The translations under genes and the position numbers were made by a program. This document shows, in pieces, positions 8,810 to 17,842 of a stretch of DNA of 64,000 bases. The stretch comes from Mesorhizobium sp. CU3 (lineage in GTDB: Bacteria > Pseudomonadota > Alphaproteobacteria > Rhizobiales > Rhizobiaceae), in NCBI RefSeq assembly GCF_006442965.1, contig NZ_VFWX01000001.1:434001-498000 (forward strand), read 5' to 3'. Each line of letters starts with the position of its first letter. Positions within the stretch are counted from its first letter, which is position 1. The notes beneath the pieces are model-generated. The model saw only the letters and a program-made list of their open reading frames with translations, was not told where the DNA came from and did not search any database.

Positions 8810-9757
8810 ATGCTCAATCGGACTGCGGACAACGTTGCCCGGGCGACACCGGAGCCGTTGGCCAAGAAGATCCGGGGCATAAGCGACAAGGGCCTTGCCT
8901 GGCTCTTCATCTCGCCGACGATCCTTCTGTTGCTCGCCATCAACATCTTCCCGCTGTTCTGGGCGATCTATCTTTCCTTCACCAACTACCGCGCCAACCG
9001 GCCGAACGAGGTGGTGAAGAACCTCGGCTTCGCCAACTACCAGCGCATCCTCGGCGACCAGGACATCTGGATCGCCATGCAGACGACCGCGCATTTCGTG
9101 TTCTGGACGATCCTGCTGCAGACGGTGATCGGCTTCACGCTGGCCTGGCTGATCGATCGCAAGTTTCGCGGCCACGCCTTCTGGACCACCATCATCCTGG
9201 TGCCGATGATGCTGTCGCCGGCGGTGGTCGGCAATTTCTGGCGCTTTCTCTACGAGCCGCAGATCGGGCTCTTCTCCTACGTCATCTCCTTCGTCACCGG
9301 CATTCCGCCGACGAATGTGCAGATGCTGTCCAATGTCGAGCTGGCGCCATGGTCGATCATCATCGTCGATACCTGGATGTGGACGCCCTACGTGATGCTG
9401 ATCTGCCTCGCCGGCCTGCGTTCGATCCCGGAATACATCTATGAGGCGGCCGAGGTCGACCGCGCCTCCAACTGGCGGCAATTCTGGTCGATCACGCTGC
9501 CGATGGCGCTGCCCTTCATCATGCTGGCGGTGCTGTTTCGCGGCATCGAGAACTTCAAGATGTTCGACATGGTCAACCTGCTTACCGGCGGCGGGCCTGG
9601 CTCGACCACCGAGGTCGCCTCGATCACGCTGAAGCGGCAGGCCTTCGAGAGCTGGCGCACCGGCTATTCCTCGGCCTTCGCCATCATCCTGTTCGTCGCG
9701 GTGTTCGGCTTGGCCAACATCTACGTCAAGGCGCTCAACAAGGTGAAGCAGAGATGA
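8810..9757 (+). CDS. Carbohydrate ABC transporter permease (MalF-type)
   Basis: Inner-membrane permease of 315 residues with six predicted helices. The EAA loop that docks the ATPase is clear: EYIYEAAEVDRASNWRQFWSITLPMALPF. The start ATG 8810 has AGGA seven bases upstream; an upstream TTG at 8774 would add residues with no family support. Its stop overlaps the next permease start (ATGA), so the two permeases are translationally coupled and should form the heterodimeric channel. Confidence 0.9.
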   Translation: MLNRTADNVARATPEPLAKKIRGISDKGLAWLFISPTILLLLAINIFPLFWAIYLSFTNYRANRPNEVVKNLGFANYQRILGDQDIWIAMQTTAHFVFWTILLQTVIGFTLAWLIDRKFRGHAFWTTIILVPMMLSPAVVGNFWRFLYEPQIGLFSYVISFVTGIPPTNVQMLSNVELAPWSIIIVDTWMWTPYVMLICLAGLRSIPEYIYEAAEVDRASNWRQFWSITLPMALPFIMLAVLFRGIENFKMFDMVNLLTGGGPGSTTEVASITLKRQAFESWRTGYSSAFAIILFVAVFGLANIYVKALNKVKQR

Positions 9758-10704
9758 GCCTGACCACCGCCCATTCCGTCGTCGCACCTTCGGCAAACTC
9801 GAAGCGGATCGCCGGCGTCATCATCGTCGCCTATGCGCTGATCTCGATCGTGCCGCTTCTGTGGATCTTCGCCACCAGCTTCAAGACGCCGCCGGATTCG
9901 ATCGCCTATCCGCCCAAGATCGTCTTCCAGCCGAGCATCGAGGGTTATTGCAACCTGTTCACGACCCGGACCCGGCAGACGCCGGAATACATCAACTCGC
10001 TCGGCCCGGCGACCGGCTTTTGCGACGAGACGGTGCGCAAGCGCAATATGGTGATCGCCGGGCCGTCGAACTTCCTGCCGCGCTTCGTCAACTCGCTGAT
10101 CATCGCCTTCGGCTCGACCTTCTGCGCGGTGTTTCTCGGCACGCTGTCGGCCTATGGCTTCTCGCGCTTCAAGGTACCGCTGGCCGACGATCTTCTGTTC
10201 TTCATCCTGTCGACGCGCTTCATGCCGCCGATCGCGGTGGCGATCCCAATCTACTTGATGTACCGCGAGCTCGGCCTTTCCGACACCGCGCTCGGCATGA
10301 TCCTGCTCTATACGGCGGTCAACGTCTCGCTCGCGGTCTGGCTGCTCAAGGGATTCATCGACGAGATCCCACGCGAGTACGAAGAGGCCGCGATGATCGA
10401 CGGCTATACGCGGCTCCAGGCCTTCTGGCGCACCGTGTTGCCGCAAGCGACGACCGGCATCGCGGCGACGGCGATCTTCTGCTTGATCTTTGCCTGGAAC
10501 GAATATGCGTTCGCAGCACTTCTCACCTCCGGCACGGCGCAGACCGCGCCGCCCTTCATCCCGACCATCATTGGCGAAGGCGGCCAGGACTGGCCGGCAG
10601 TGGCGGCGGGCACGACAATCTTCCTGGTGCCGATCCTGGTCTTCACCATCCTGCTCCGCAAGCAATTGCTGCGCGGCATCACCTTCGGCGCGGTGCGCAA
10701 ATGA
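9754..10704 (+). CDS. Carbohydrate ABC transporter permease (MalG-type)
   Basis: Second membrane subunit, 316 residues. It has the typical first helix (VIIVAYALISIVPLLWIFATSFKTPPD) and EAA loop EYEEAAMIDGYTRLQAFWRTVLPQA. Between helices 1 and 2 there is an extended periplasmic segment of about 50 residues (from YCNLFTTRTRQTPEY to SNFLPRFV) that is longer than in MalG. The start ATG overlaps the preceding stop by four bases. A palindromic repeat pair separates it from the next operon gene. Confidence 0.9.
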   Translation: MSLTTAHSVVAPSANSKRIAGVIIVAYALISIVPLLWIFATSFKTPPDSIAYPPKIVFQPSIEGYCNLFTTRTRQTPEYINSLGPATGFCDETVRKRNMVIAGPSNFLPRFVNSLIIAFGSTFCAVFLGTLSAYGFSRFKVPLADDLLFFILSTRFMPPIAVAIPIYLMYRELGLSDTALGMILLYTAVNVSLAVWLLKGFIDEIPREYEEAAMIDGYTRLQAFWRTVLPQATTGIAATAIFCLIFAWNEYAFAALLTSGTAQTAPPFIPTIIGEGGQDWPAVAAGTTIFLVPILVFTILLRKQLLRGITFGAVRK

Positions 10705-10746
10705 TGAACGGTCAGCAAGTATGGAACCAGCGGTGGCGCAGCGTCC

Positions 10747-10888
10747 CTTCTCCCCGTTCACGGGGAGAAGATGCCGGCAGGCAGATGAGGGGCAGCGCCG
10801 ACATCTGCCTTAATCGGGGGCGTTTGCGCCGCCCCTCATCCGACCCTTCGGGCCACCTTCTCCCCGTAAACGGGGAGAAGGAAGGGGG
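10747..10888. repeat. Second REP-like palindromic pair, inside the ABC operon
   Basis: Two units of the same family as at 284-457 are found here. Hairpins CTTCTCCCCGT / ACGGGGAGAAG occur at 10747-10770 and 10857-10880, with outward GAGGGGCAGCGCC / GCGCCGCCCCTC arms. They fill the gap between the second permease and the small membrane protein gene. The end of the second unit runs into the purine-rich GGAAGGGGG that serves as ribosome site for the next gene. Confidence 0.85.
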
Positions 10889-10894
10889 TGCCGC

Positions 10895-11098
10895 ATGAGC
10901 CGCACTGTTGTCTCCAAGCGCTCTTCCTGGCCGCGCTGGGCAAGGCGTGGCCTGATGGAAAACATCGCCACCGCGATCATCGCCATCGGCTTCCTGATGT
11001 TGTTCCAGCCCTTCGCGCTGTCGCTCTACACCTATTCCTTCATCACCATGCTCGCCGGCACGGTCATGTTCATCATCGTCTCGAAATTCCCGGAATAA
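10895..11098 (+). CDS. Small membrane protein of the ABC transport operon
   Basis: A 67-residue protein with a basic N-terminus (MSRTVVSKRSSWPRWARRG) and two hydrophobic segments (about 24-42 and 45-63). Small two-helix proteins at this position are known in some rhizobial polyol/glycerol-type ABC operons, where they are annotated only as domains of unknown function; I do not assign a function. ATG 10895 has a strong GGAAGGGGG site that derives from the edge of the upstream repeat. Its stop is two bases before the next start, so it belongs to the operon. Confidence 0.7.
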   Translation: MSRTVVSKRSSWPRWARRGLMENIATAIIAIGFLMLFQPFALSLYTYSFITMLAGTVMFIIVSKFPE

Positions 11099-11100
11099 AT

Positions 11101-12207
11101 ATGGCCGAGATCCGAGTTCAGAACCTGAGGAAGGCCTTCGGCGCATTCGTCGCCGTGCAGGACTCCAACTTCGTCGTCGAGGACGGCGAATTCTTCGTCA
11201 TGCTGGGGCCCTCCGGCTGCGGCAAGACGACGACGCTGCGCATGATCGCCGGGCTCGAACTGCCGACCGGCGGCCAGATCCTGCTCGGCGGCGAGGACGT
11301 CACAATGCGCCGGGCGCGCGAGCGCGACATCGCGTTCGTGTTTCAGCTGTTCGCGCTCTATCCGCATATGAACGTGCGCAAAAACATCGGCTTCCCGCTG
11401 CTGGCGCAGGGCATGGCATCGGCCGAGATCCGCAGCCGCGTCGAGGAGACCGCGAGGCTCTTGCGTATCGACCACCTGCTCGACAAATCGGTCTCCGGCC
11501 TTGCCGGCGGCGACCGCCAGCGCGTCGCGCTCGGCCGCGCCATCGTGCGGCGGCCGAAATGCTTCCTCATGGACGAGCCGCTCGGCACGCTCGACACCGA
11601 GTTCCGCGATCTGATGGTCCACGAACTGCGCGAACTGCACAACCGCATCCACGCCACGACGGTCTACGTCACGCACGACCAGATGGAAGCGATGTCGATG
11701 GCCGACAAGATAGCGGTGATGAACCACGGCGTCATCGAGCAGTTCGGCACGCCGCGCGAGATCTACGACCGCCCGGCGACGATGTTCGTCGCCGATTTCA
11801 TCGGCTCGCCGCCGATGAATTTCCTGCGCTTCGGCGGCGGGCTCGCCAAAGGCGCGAAGGAGATCGTCGTGCAGGGCGCTAAAGTGTCGGTGCCGGAAGT
11901 GCGCGAGGATATCGCGCCGGCCGACATGGCGCTGGGTATCCGGCCCGAGCACATCCGCTTCGACGACGCCTCGAAGCTGCGCGGCGCGATCTACGGCACC
12001 GAATATCTCGGCACCACGCAGATCGTCGCGGTGGAGACCGCTGACGGCATCATCAAGGCGCGGGTGCCGGCCGGCATCCCGCTCAACCCCGGCGAACAGG
12101 TCGGGCTGGCGCTGAGCAGCGCGCGGCTGTCGCTGTTCGAAAAGAGTTCCGGGCGCGCGGTCAGGACCGCCATGTATGATCAGGCAGCGGAGGCGCGCCA
12201 TGGCTGA
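11101..12207 (+). CDS. ABC transporter ATPase (MalK/UgpC-type), first copy
   Basis: Cytoplasmic ATPase of the importer, 368 residues. Walker A GPSGCGKTT (about residues 38-46), Q-loop FVFQLFALYP, Walker B CFLMDEPLGTLD, H-loop VTHDQMEAMSMAD and a C-terminal OB-fold (TOBE) domain with GIRPEHIRF are present. The ABC signature is unusual: LAGGDRQRVALGRA in place of LSGGQ. The ATG at 11101 is chosen because conserved MAEIRVQNLRKAFG starts there and it follows the previous stop by two bases. The next ATPase overlaps its end by 8 bases, suggesting an obligate ATPase heterodimer. Confidence 0.92.
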   Translation: MAEIRVQNLRKAFGAFVAVQDSNFVVEDGEFFVMLGPSGCGKTTTLRMIAGLELPTGGQILLGGEDVTMRRARERDIAFVFQLFALYPHMNVRKNIGFPLLAQGMASAEIRSRVEETARLLRIDHLLDKSVSGLAGGDRQRVALGRAIVRRPKCFLMDEPLGTLDTEFRDLMVHELRELHNRIHATTVYVTHDQMEAMSMADKIAVMNHGVIEQFGTPREIYDRPATMFVADFIGSPPMNFLRFGGGLAKGAKEIVVQGAKVSVPEVREDIAPADMALGIRPEHIRFDDASKLRGAIYGTEYLGTTQIVAVETADGIIKARVPAGIPLNPGEQVGLALSSARLSLFEKSSGRAVRTAMYDQAAEARHG

Positions 12208-13213
12208 TGTCCATATCCAGGGCGTGACCAAGAGTTTTGGCGACACCGTCGCGGTCGACGATCTCGACCTCGCGATCAAGGACGGCGAATTCGTCGTGCT
12301 GCTCGGCCCGACCGGCGCCGGCAAGACGACGACGCTCAGGCTGATCGCCGGGCTGGAGCGGCCGGACAGGGGCACGATCCATATCGGCGGCCATGACGCG
12401 ACGACGCTGTCGCCGGCCGAACGCGACACCGCCTTCGTCTTCCAGCAATATTCGCTCTATCCGCATCTTTCGGTGTTCGACAACCTCGCCTTTCCGCTGC
12501 GCTCGCCGGCGCGGCGGTTTCCGGAAGAGGCGGTGCGCCGCCGCGTCGAGGAAGTGGCGCGCATGGTGCGCATCGACCACAAGCTCGACAACCGCTCGAC
12601 CAAACTGTCGGGCGGCGAGATGCAGCGTGTCGCCATCGGCCGGGCGCTGGTGCGCAAGCCGGCGATCTATCTGATGGACGAGCCGCTGTCGTCGCTCGAC
12701 GCCAAGCTGCGCGCCGATCTCAGGCTCGAATTGAAGCGCATCCAGTCCGAGCTCGGCGCCACCATGCTCTATGTCACGCATGATCAGATCGAGGCGATGA
12801 CGATGGCCGACCGGATTGGCATCCTCGCCGACGGCGTGCTGGTGCAGATCGGCACGCCGCGGACGATCTATTCCGAGCCGGCAAACCTGCATGTCGCGGC
12901 TCGCCTTGGCCAGCCGGCGATCAATCTTCTGCCGGCGGGGCTCCTGCCCGACGGCGGCGCGCCGGCCGGCACGACGACGATCGGCGCCCGCACCGAACAT
13001 CTGGCGATCGAGAAGGCGGCGAACGGCCATGCCGACGGCGTCGTCGACTGGGTCGAGCATCTCGGCGACCAGAACCACCTGCATGTGACGGTGGGAGCGA
13101 AGAAGCTGGTGACGCTGACCGATCCCGACACGCTGCTCGGCAAGGGCGACAGAGTGACGATCCGCTATCGCTCGCCGCTTTATTTTGGCCCGGATGGGCA
13201 AAGATTGATGTAA
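12200..13213 (+). CDS. ABC transporter ATPase (MalK/UgpC-type), second copy
   Basis: Second ATPase, 337 residues. It has Walker A GPTGAGKTT, Q-loop FVFQQYSLYP, a near-canonical signature LSGGEMQRVAIGRA, Walker B IYLMDEPLSSLD and H-loop VTHDQIEAMTMAD, then a TOBE-like C-terminus. The start ATG 12200 lies 7 bases after an AGCGGAGG ribosome site and inside the end of the preceding gene. Because this copy keeps a normal signature while its partner does not, the pair may have one degenerate ATP site, as in other heterodimeric ABC systems. Confidence 0.92.
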   Translation: MADVHIQGVTKSFGDTVAVDDLDLAIKDGEFVVLLGPTGAGKTTTLRLIAGLERPDRGTIHIGGHDATTLSPAERDTAFVFQQYSLYPHLSVFDNLAFPLRSPARRFPEEAVRRRVEEVARMVRIDHKLDNRSTKLSGGEMQRVAIGRALVRKPAIYLMDEPLSSLDAKLRADLRLELKRIQSELGATMLYVTHDQIEAMTMADRIGILADGVLVQIGTPRTIYSEPANLHVAARLGQPAINLLPAGLLPDGGAPAGTTTIGARTEHLAIEKAANGHADGVVDWVEHLGDQNHLHVTVGAKKLVTLTDPDTLLGKGDRVTIRYRSPLYFGPDGQRLM

Positions 13214-13260
13214 CCGCCGCGGATTTGCACTGTTTGACGAGCACGGACTGGACGATATCC

Positions 13261-14898
13261 ATGAAGCACTTTTTCAACCGCAAAGAGACGATCGTCACCG
13301 AAGCGCTGGACGGCTTCCTGGCCACGGCGGGATCGGGCACGCTGGCGCGGCTCGACGGCTATCCCGAGATCAAGGTCGTGCTGCGCGCCGATTGGGACAA
13401 GACCAAGGTCGCCGTCGTTTCGGGCGGCGGCGCCGGGCATGAGCCTTCGCATGCCGGCTTCGTCGGCGCCGGCATGCTGACGGCGGCCGTCTCCGGCGAG
13501 ATCTTCGCTTCGCCGAGCGTCGAGGCGGTGCTGGCGGCGATCCGTGCGACGACCGGTGCGGCCGGCTGCCTGCTGATCGTCAAGAACTACACCGGCGACC
13601 GGCTCAATTTCGGCCTTGCCGCCGAGAAGGCGCGCGCCGAAGGTCTTGCGGTCGAGATGGTGATCGTCGGCGACGACATCGCCCTGCCTGACATCGCGCA
13701 GCCGCGCGGCGTTGCCGGTACGCTGTTCGTGCACAAGATCGCCGGCTACCTTTCCGAAACCGGCCAGGATCTGACCTCGGTCGCGGCGGCGGCGCGCGCG
13801 GCGGCGAAGGATATTTTCTCGCTCGGCATCTCGCTCTCGTCTTGCTCGATCCCCGGACAGGCGCATGAGGACCGCTTCGGCGCGAATGACGGCGAGCTCG
13901 GCCTCGGCATCCACGGCGAGCCCGGCGTCGAGCGCATCGCGTTGCAGAGCGCGGGCGCGCTGGTCGGCATCATGGCGGAGCGCCTCGCCGCGCGGCTCGA
14001 TCCCGGCAGCCGCTACGCCTTGCTGATCAACAATCTCGGTTCGGTGCCGCCGGTCGAAATGTCGCTGATCGCCAATGCGGTGTTGTCCTCCTCGCTCGCC
14101 AAGGCGGTGACGCTGACAATCGGTCCCGGACATCTGATGACCGCGCTCAACATGAACGGCTTTTCCCTGTCACTGATCAGGCTCGACCCGGCACGCGAAG
14201 CGGCGCTGCTGGCGCCCGTCGGCCCGCATGCCTGGCTGCCGGCGAAGCCGGTGCGCGCGCCGGTTGTCGTGGCGATGGCCAAGCCCGCCGGCCGTGAAGC
14301 GAAGGCGGCCAGCCGCGATGCGGCCGCCGAGCGGCTGATCACCGCCGTCTGCCAAAAACTGATCGCGCTGGAAGAGCCGCTCAACACGCTCGACGCCAAG
14401 GCCGGCGACGGCGATACCGGCTCGACCGTGGCGACGGGCGCGCGCAGCGTGCTTGAGCGCATCGATACGCTGCCGCTTGCCGAAAAGGCCGCAACGCTTG
14501 CCGCGATCGGCGAGACGCTGGGCACTTCGATGGGCGGGTCCAGCGGCGTGCTGTTGTCGATCTTCTTCACCGCCGCCTCGCAGTCGCTCGGCGCCGGCGC
14601 ATCGCTGAGCAAAGCCCTGCTCGCCGGGCTCGACCGGATGACTTTCTACGGCGGCGCCAAGGTCGGCGACCGCACCATGGTCGATGCGCTGGAACCGGCG
14701 CTCAAAGCCCTCGATGTGAGCGGGCTGGAGGCGGCGGCCAGGGCGGCGCGGCAGGGGGCCGACTCGACAACCGCGATGCAAAAGGCGAAAGCTGGACGCT
14801 CGGCCTATATCGGCCGGCAGCTCGACGTAGCGGATCCCGGCGCCTTTGCGGTCGCCGAAGTCTTCGCGGCCGTGGCGGCGCTGTTCGCCCCGGCTTGA
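13261..14898 (+). CDS. Dihydroxyacetone kinase, fused DhaK-DhaL form
   Basis: Cytoplasmic kinase that phosphorylates dihydroxyacetone or a related triose/tetrose ketose. The 545-residue protein joins a DhaK domain (about 1-330) to a DhaL domain (about 355-545). The DhaK part has GGGAGHEPSHAGFVGAGML, with the catalytic-base His, and GLGIHGEPG, with the His that binds substrate covalently. The DhaL part has the Mg-ATP site LDAKAGDGDTGSTVATGA. Fusion suggests direct ATP use, as in the single-chain DAK enzymes. ATG 13261 is chosen because homologues start at this point (MKHFFNRKETIV). It sits directly after the transporter genes. Confidence 0.9.
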   Translation: MKHFFNRKETIVTEALDGFLATAGSGTLARLDGYPEIKVVLRADWDKTKVAVVSGGGAGHEPSHAGFVGAGMLTAAVSGEIFASPSVEAVLAAIRATTGAAGCLLIVKNYTGDRLNFGLAAEKARAEGLAVEMVIVGDDIALPDIAQPRGVAGTLFVHKIAGYLSETGQDLTSVAAAARAAAKDIFSLGISLSSCSIPGQAHEDRFGANDGELGLGIHGEPGVERIALQSAGALVGIMAERLAARLDPGSRYALLINNLGSVPPVEMSLIANAVLSSSLAKAVTLTIGPGHLMTALNMNGFSLSLIRLDPAREAALLAPVGPHAWLPAKPVRAPVVVAMAKPAGREAKAASRDAAAERLITAVCQKLIALEEPLNTLDAKAGDGDTGSTVATGARSVLERIDTLPLAEKAATLAAIGETLGTSMGGSSGVLLSIFFTAASQSLGAGASLSKALLAGLDRMTFYGGAKVGDRTMVDALEPALKALDVSGLEAAARAARQGADSTTAMQKAKAGRSAYIGRQLDVADPGAFAVAEVFAAVAALFAPA

Positions 14899-14908
14899 AG
14901 GACAGAAA

Positions 14909-15508
14909 ATGGCCGCAGCCCATTTCTCCCGATTGATCGCGGCGGCGGCCGACACGATCGCGGCGCATGCCGAGGAACTCACCGCGCTCGACCAGGCGAT
15001 CGGCGACGGCGACCACGGGCTGAACATGAAGCGCGGCTTCGAGGCGGTGCGCGCCGAAGCGGACGGTTTTGCGGCCAAGCCGCTGCCGGATGCGCTGAAG
15101 GCGGTCGGCACCAAGCTGGTAATGACCGTCGGCGGCGCCTCCGGCCCGTTGTTCGGCACGCTGTTCATGGCATTGGGCAAGGAATTGTCGGCAGCCCCCG
15201 ACCGCGCCGGGCTTACGGCGGCGTTTAACAAGGCAATCGAGGCGGTGGCCGCGCGCGGCAAATCGCAGCCGGGCCAAAAAACCATGCTCGACGTGCTGCA
15301 GCCGGTGTATGAGGCGCTGGCGCAAGGCAAGACGGCCAATGAAATCGCCGATGCCGCCGACGAGGCGGCCGAGGCGACGGTGCCGATGAAAGCCCTGCGC
15401 GGGCGCGCCTCCTTCCTGGGGGAGCGCTCGGTCGGGCATATGGATGCCGGAGCGCGCTCGACCGCGCTCTTGGTGCGCGCGGTCGCGGAAGCGATAGAGG
15501 GTCATTGA
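14909..15508 (+). CDS. dhaL: Dihydroxyacetone kinase subunit DhaL
   Basis: ADP-carrying subunit of a PEP-dependent dihydroxyacetone kinase, 199 residues, the normal size for the stand-alone subunit. The nucleotide/Mg site reads ALDQAIGDGDHGLNMKRGFEAV, followed by GGASGPLFGTLFM and GARSTALLVRA, which is the standard C-terminal end. In PEP-dependent systems ADP stays bound and is rephosphorylated by DhaM. The start ATG 14909 follows the fused kinase gene by 10 bases and its stop overlaps the EIIA start by one base. Confidence 0.92.
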   Translation: MAAAHFSRLIAAAADTIAAHAEELTALDQAIGDGDHGLNMKRGFEAVRAEADGFAAKPLPDALKAVGTKLVMTVGGASGPLFGTLFMALGKELSAAPDRAGLTAAFNKAIEAVAARGKSQPGQKTMLDVLQPVYEALAQGKTANEIADAADEAAEATVPMKALRGRASFLGERSVGHMDAGARSTALLVRAVAEAIEGH

Positions 15509-15897
15509 TGAGCAATGTCGGGATCGTCATCGTGTCGCATTCGCCCTTGGTTGCCGAGGGCACGGCCGACATGGTGCGCCAGATGGTCGGAGACGAAGTG
15601 CCGCTTGCATGGTGCGGCGGCAACGGCCATGGCGGGCTCGGCACCAGCGTCGAGGCGATCATGGCGGCGATCGACAAGGCCTGGTCGGAAGCGGGCGTCG
15701 CCATACTAGTCGATCTCGGCGGCGCCGAAACCAACTCGGAGATGGCGGTCGAGATGATCGGCGAGCCGCGCTCGCACAGGATCATCGTCTGCAACGCGCC
15801 GATCGTCGAAGGCGCGGTGATGGCGGCGACCGAATCCTCCGGCGGCGCCTCGCTCAAGGAAGTGGTGGCGACGGCGCATGAATTGTCGCCGGCGTGA
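15508..15897 (+). CDS. dhaM: PTS EIIA-type subunit DhaM
   Basis: Phosphoryl carrier of the mannose-EIIA fold that rephosphorylates ADP bound to DhaL. The 129 residues begin MSNVGIVIVSHSPLVAEG, with His11 the predicted phospho-site; LVDLGGAETNSEMA matches the family's core. Unlike enteric DhaM, which is a single EIIA-HPr-EI polypeptide, this gene encodes only the EIIA domain, and HPr and EI follow as separate genes. ATG 15508 overlaps the dhaL stop (TGATG). Confidence 0.9.
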   Translation: MSNVGIVIVSHSPLVAEGTADMVRQMVGDEVPLAWCGGNGHGGLGTSVEAIMAAIDKAWSEAGVAILVDLGGAETNSEMAVEMIGEPRSHRIIVCNAPIVEGAVMAATESSGGASLKEVVATAHELSPA

Positions 15898-15916
15898 ACG
15901 AACGGGAACCGACTGA

Positions 15917-16219
15917 ATGTCCGCATCCGCCGAAGCAACCGTTCTGATCACCCATGCGGTGGGCCTGCATGCGCGGCCTTCGGTGAAGTTCACCAAGCTC
16001 GCCAAGTCATTCGCGGCCGAGGTGGAAGTGGCGGTGGCGGCCAACGGCCCTTGGCTCGACGCCAAGAGCATCGTCAAGGTGATGGCGGCCAAGGCGCCGA
16101 AGGGCACGCTGCTGCACATCCGCGCCACGGGCGACGGCGCCGGCGCCGCCGTCAAAGCGCTGGTCGATCTGGTGCAGCGCGACTTCGACGAGGATGCGGA
16201 CCATGCTCGGTCCGCTTGA
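15917..16219 (+). CDS. HPr-family phosphocarrier for the Dha system
   Basis: Small cytosolic phosphocarrier passing phosphate from enzyme I to DhaM. The 100-residue protein carries the active site GLHARPSVKF with phospho-His18, and the helix SIVKVMAAKAPKGTLLHI typical of HPr. Rhizobia normally have a nitrogen-type HPr elsewhere in the genome; this copy's location between dhaM and an enzyme I gene points to a dedicated role here. Confidence 0.88.
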   Translation: MSASAEATVLITHAVGLHARPSVKFTKLAKSFAAEVEVAVAANGPWLDAKSIVKVMAAKAPKGTLLHIRATGDGAGAAVKALVDLVQRDFDEDADHARSA

Positions 16220-16260
16220 CGCCGGTCATCCCGGTCCCGTGGCCCGGAGGATCGCGGATC

Positions 16261-17835
16261 ATGCGGCTTGAGGGCATCCCAGCGTCTCCCGGCTATGCTG
16301 AAGGTCTGCTGTTCGACCTCGACCGGCCGCCCGCCGGCTACAGGGCCAAGGCGAGCGTCGGTGAAGAAAAAGCCGCGCTGGAACTGGCGATCGGCAAGGC
16401 CGTCAACCGGCTGACGACGCTGGCCGATGCCGCCGACGCCGATGCTGCCGGCATCCTCGAATTCCATATCGCCATGCTGGAGGACGATGCGCTGAGCGGC
16501 CCGGCCTTCGCCTCGATCGGTTCGGGACAGCTGGCGGATGCCGCCTGGCGGGCAGCGCTCGACAGCGAAATCGCCGGTTACGAGGCTTCGGACCAGGACT
16601 ATTTCCGCGCTCGCGCAGCGGATTTGCGCGACATCCGCGACCAGGTGCTGCGGGCGCTGAGCCAGGACGGCGAGGCCGCAGCGGCGCCCGGCGCCATCCT
16701 TTATGGCGAGGATATCGCGCCGACGCGCTTTCTCGAAACCGACTGGAGCGCGGGCGGCGGCATTGCGCTGAAAGCCGGCAGCACCGCCAGCCATGTCGCC
16801 ATGCTGGCGCGTTCGCGCGGCGTACCGATGGTGGTCGGTCTCGGCGGCTCTGCGGAAAAGGTGGGAGGATTTGCCTTGCTCGACGCGGAACGCGGCGGGA
16901 TCGTCTTCTCGCCGTCACCAGCCGATATCGAAACCTTCCGCAGATCGGCCTTGTCTTTCGCGGACCGCCAGGGCGCGGCGCAAACCTTCCTGACCCGGCA
17001 GGCGATAACCAAAGCAGGGGCAGCCGTGCGCGTGCAGGTCAACATCGCCTATCCATCCGACGTCGACGGCATCGATATCGCGACCTGCGACGGCGTCGGG
17101 CTGATGCGCACGGAATTCTTGTTCGGAAAGACGCTGCCGGATGAGGAGACGCAGTATCAGGCCTACCGCAAGGTGCTGGAATGGGCCGGCGACAAGCCGG
17201 TGACGATCCGTACAGTCGACGCCGGCGGCGACAAGCCGATACCCGGCTTCACCGTCGAGGAGACCAATCCGTTCCTGGGCCTGCGCGGCATAAGGCTGTC
17301 GCTCAAGCGGCGCGACATTTTTCGCGTGCAGATCCGGGCATTGCTGCGCGCCGCCATCCACGGCAATCTGAAGGTGATGTTCCCGATGATCGCCACGCCT
17401 GAGGAATACGGCCAAGCCGTCGCGCTGTTCGCGGAGGAGCAGGCCGTCCTTGCCGCGCAAGGCGTGGCGCACAAGCTGCCGCCGCTTGGCATCATGGTCG
17501 AGGTGCCCTCGGTGGCGCTGGCGCCGGAGAGTTTCGCCGACGTCGCCTTCTTCTCGATCGGCTCCAACGACCTGACGCAGTATGTGATGGCGGCGGCGCG
17601 CGACAATGCGGCGGTCGCGCATCTCAACTCCGTCCGGAACCCGGCGGTGCTGCGGCTGATCGCTGCCGTCGCCGAGTTCGGGCGCGGCAAGGGCATACCG
17701 GTCAGCCTGTGCGGCGATGCGGGCGGCGATCCGGCAACCATCCCGGCTTTGCTCGAAGCCGGCTTGCGTGACCTCTCGGTTGCACCTGCTCAACTCGCAA
17801 TGGCCAAGGCCGCCATTGCCGACGTATCGGTGTAA
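16261..17835 (+). CDS. PEP-protein phosphotransferase (enzyme I) of the Dha system
   Basis: Uses phosphoenolpyruvate to phosphorylate the neighbouring HPr. The 524 residues start MRLEGIPASPGYAEGLLF, the usual enzyme I N-terminus. The phospho-His lies in AGSTASHVAMLARSRGVP (His178), and the PEP-binding barrel has ITRTEFLF-like LMRTEFLFG, SIGSNDLTQYVMA and the catalytic Cys in SLCGDAGGDP. It is somewhat shorter than the 575-residue enteric enzyme but lacks nothing essential that I can see. ATG 16261 is preceded by GGAGGAT. Confidence 0.9.
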   Translation: MRLEGIPASPGYAEGLLFDLDRPPAGYRAKASVGEEKAALELAIGKAVNRLTTLADAADADAAGILEFHIAMLEDDALSGPAFASIGSGQLADAAWRAALDSEIAGYEASDQDYFRARAADLRDIRDQVLRALSQDGEAAAAPGAILYGEDIAPTRFLETDWSAGGGIALKAGSTASHVAMLARSRGVPMVVGLGGSAEKVGGFALLDAERGGIVFSPSPADIETFRRSALSFADRQGAAQTFLTRQAITKAGAAVRVQVNIAYPSDVDGIDIATCDGVGLMRTEFLFGKTLPDEETQYQAYRKVLEWAGDKPVTIRTVDAGGDKPIPGFTVEETNPFLGLRGIRLSLKRRDIFRVQIRALLRAAIHGNLKVMFPMIATPEEYGQAVALFAEEQAVLAAQGVAHKLPPLGIMVEVPSVALAPESFADVAFFSIGSNDLTQYVMAAARDNAAVAHLNSVRNPAVLRLIAAVAEFGRGKGIPVSLCGDAGGDPATIPALLEAGLRDLSVAPAQLAMAKAAIADVSV

Positions 17836-17842
17836 GCATCGC

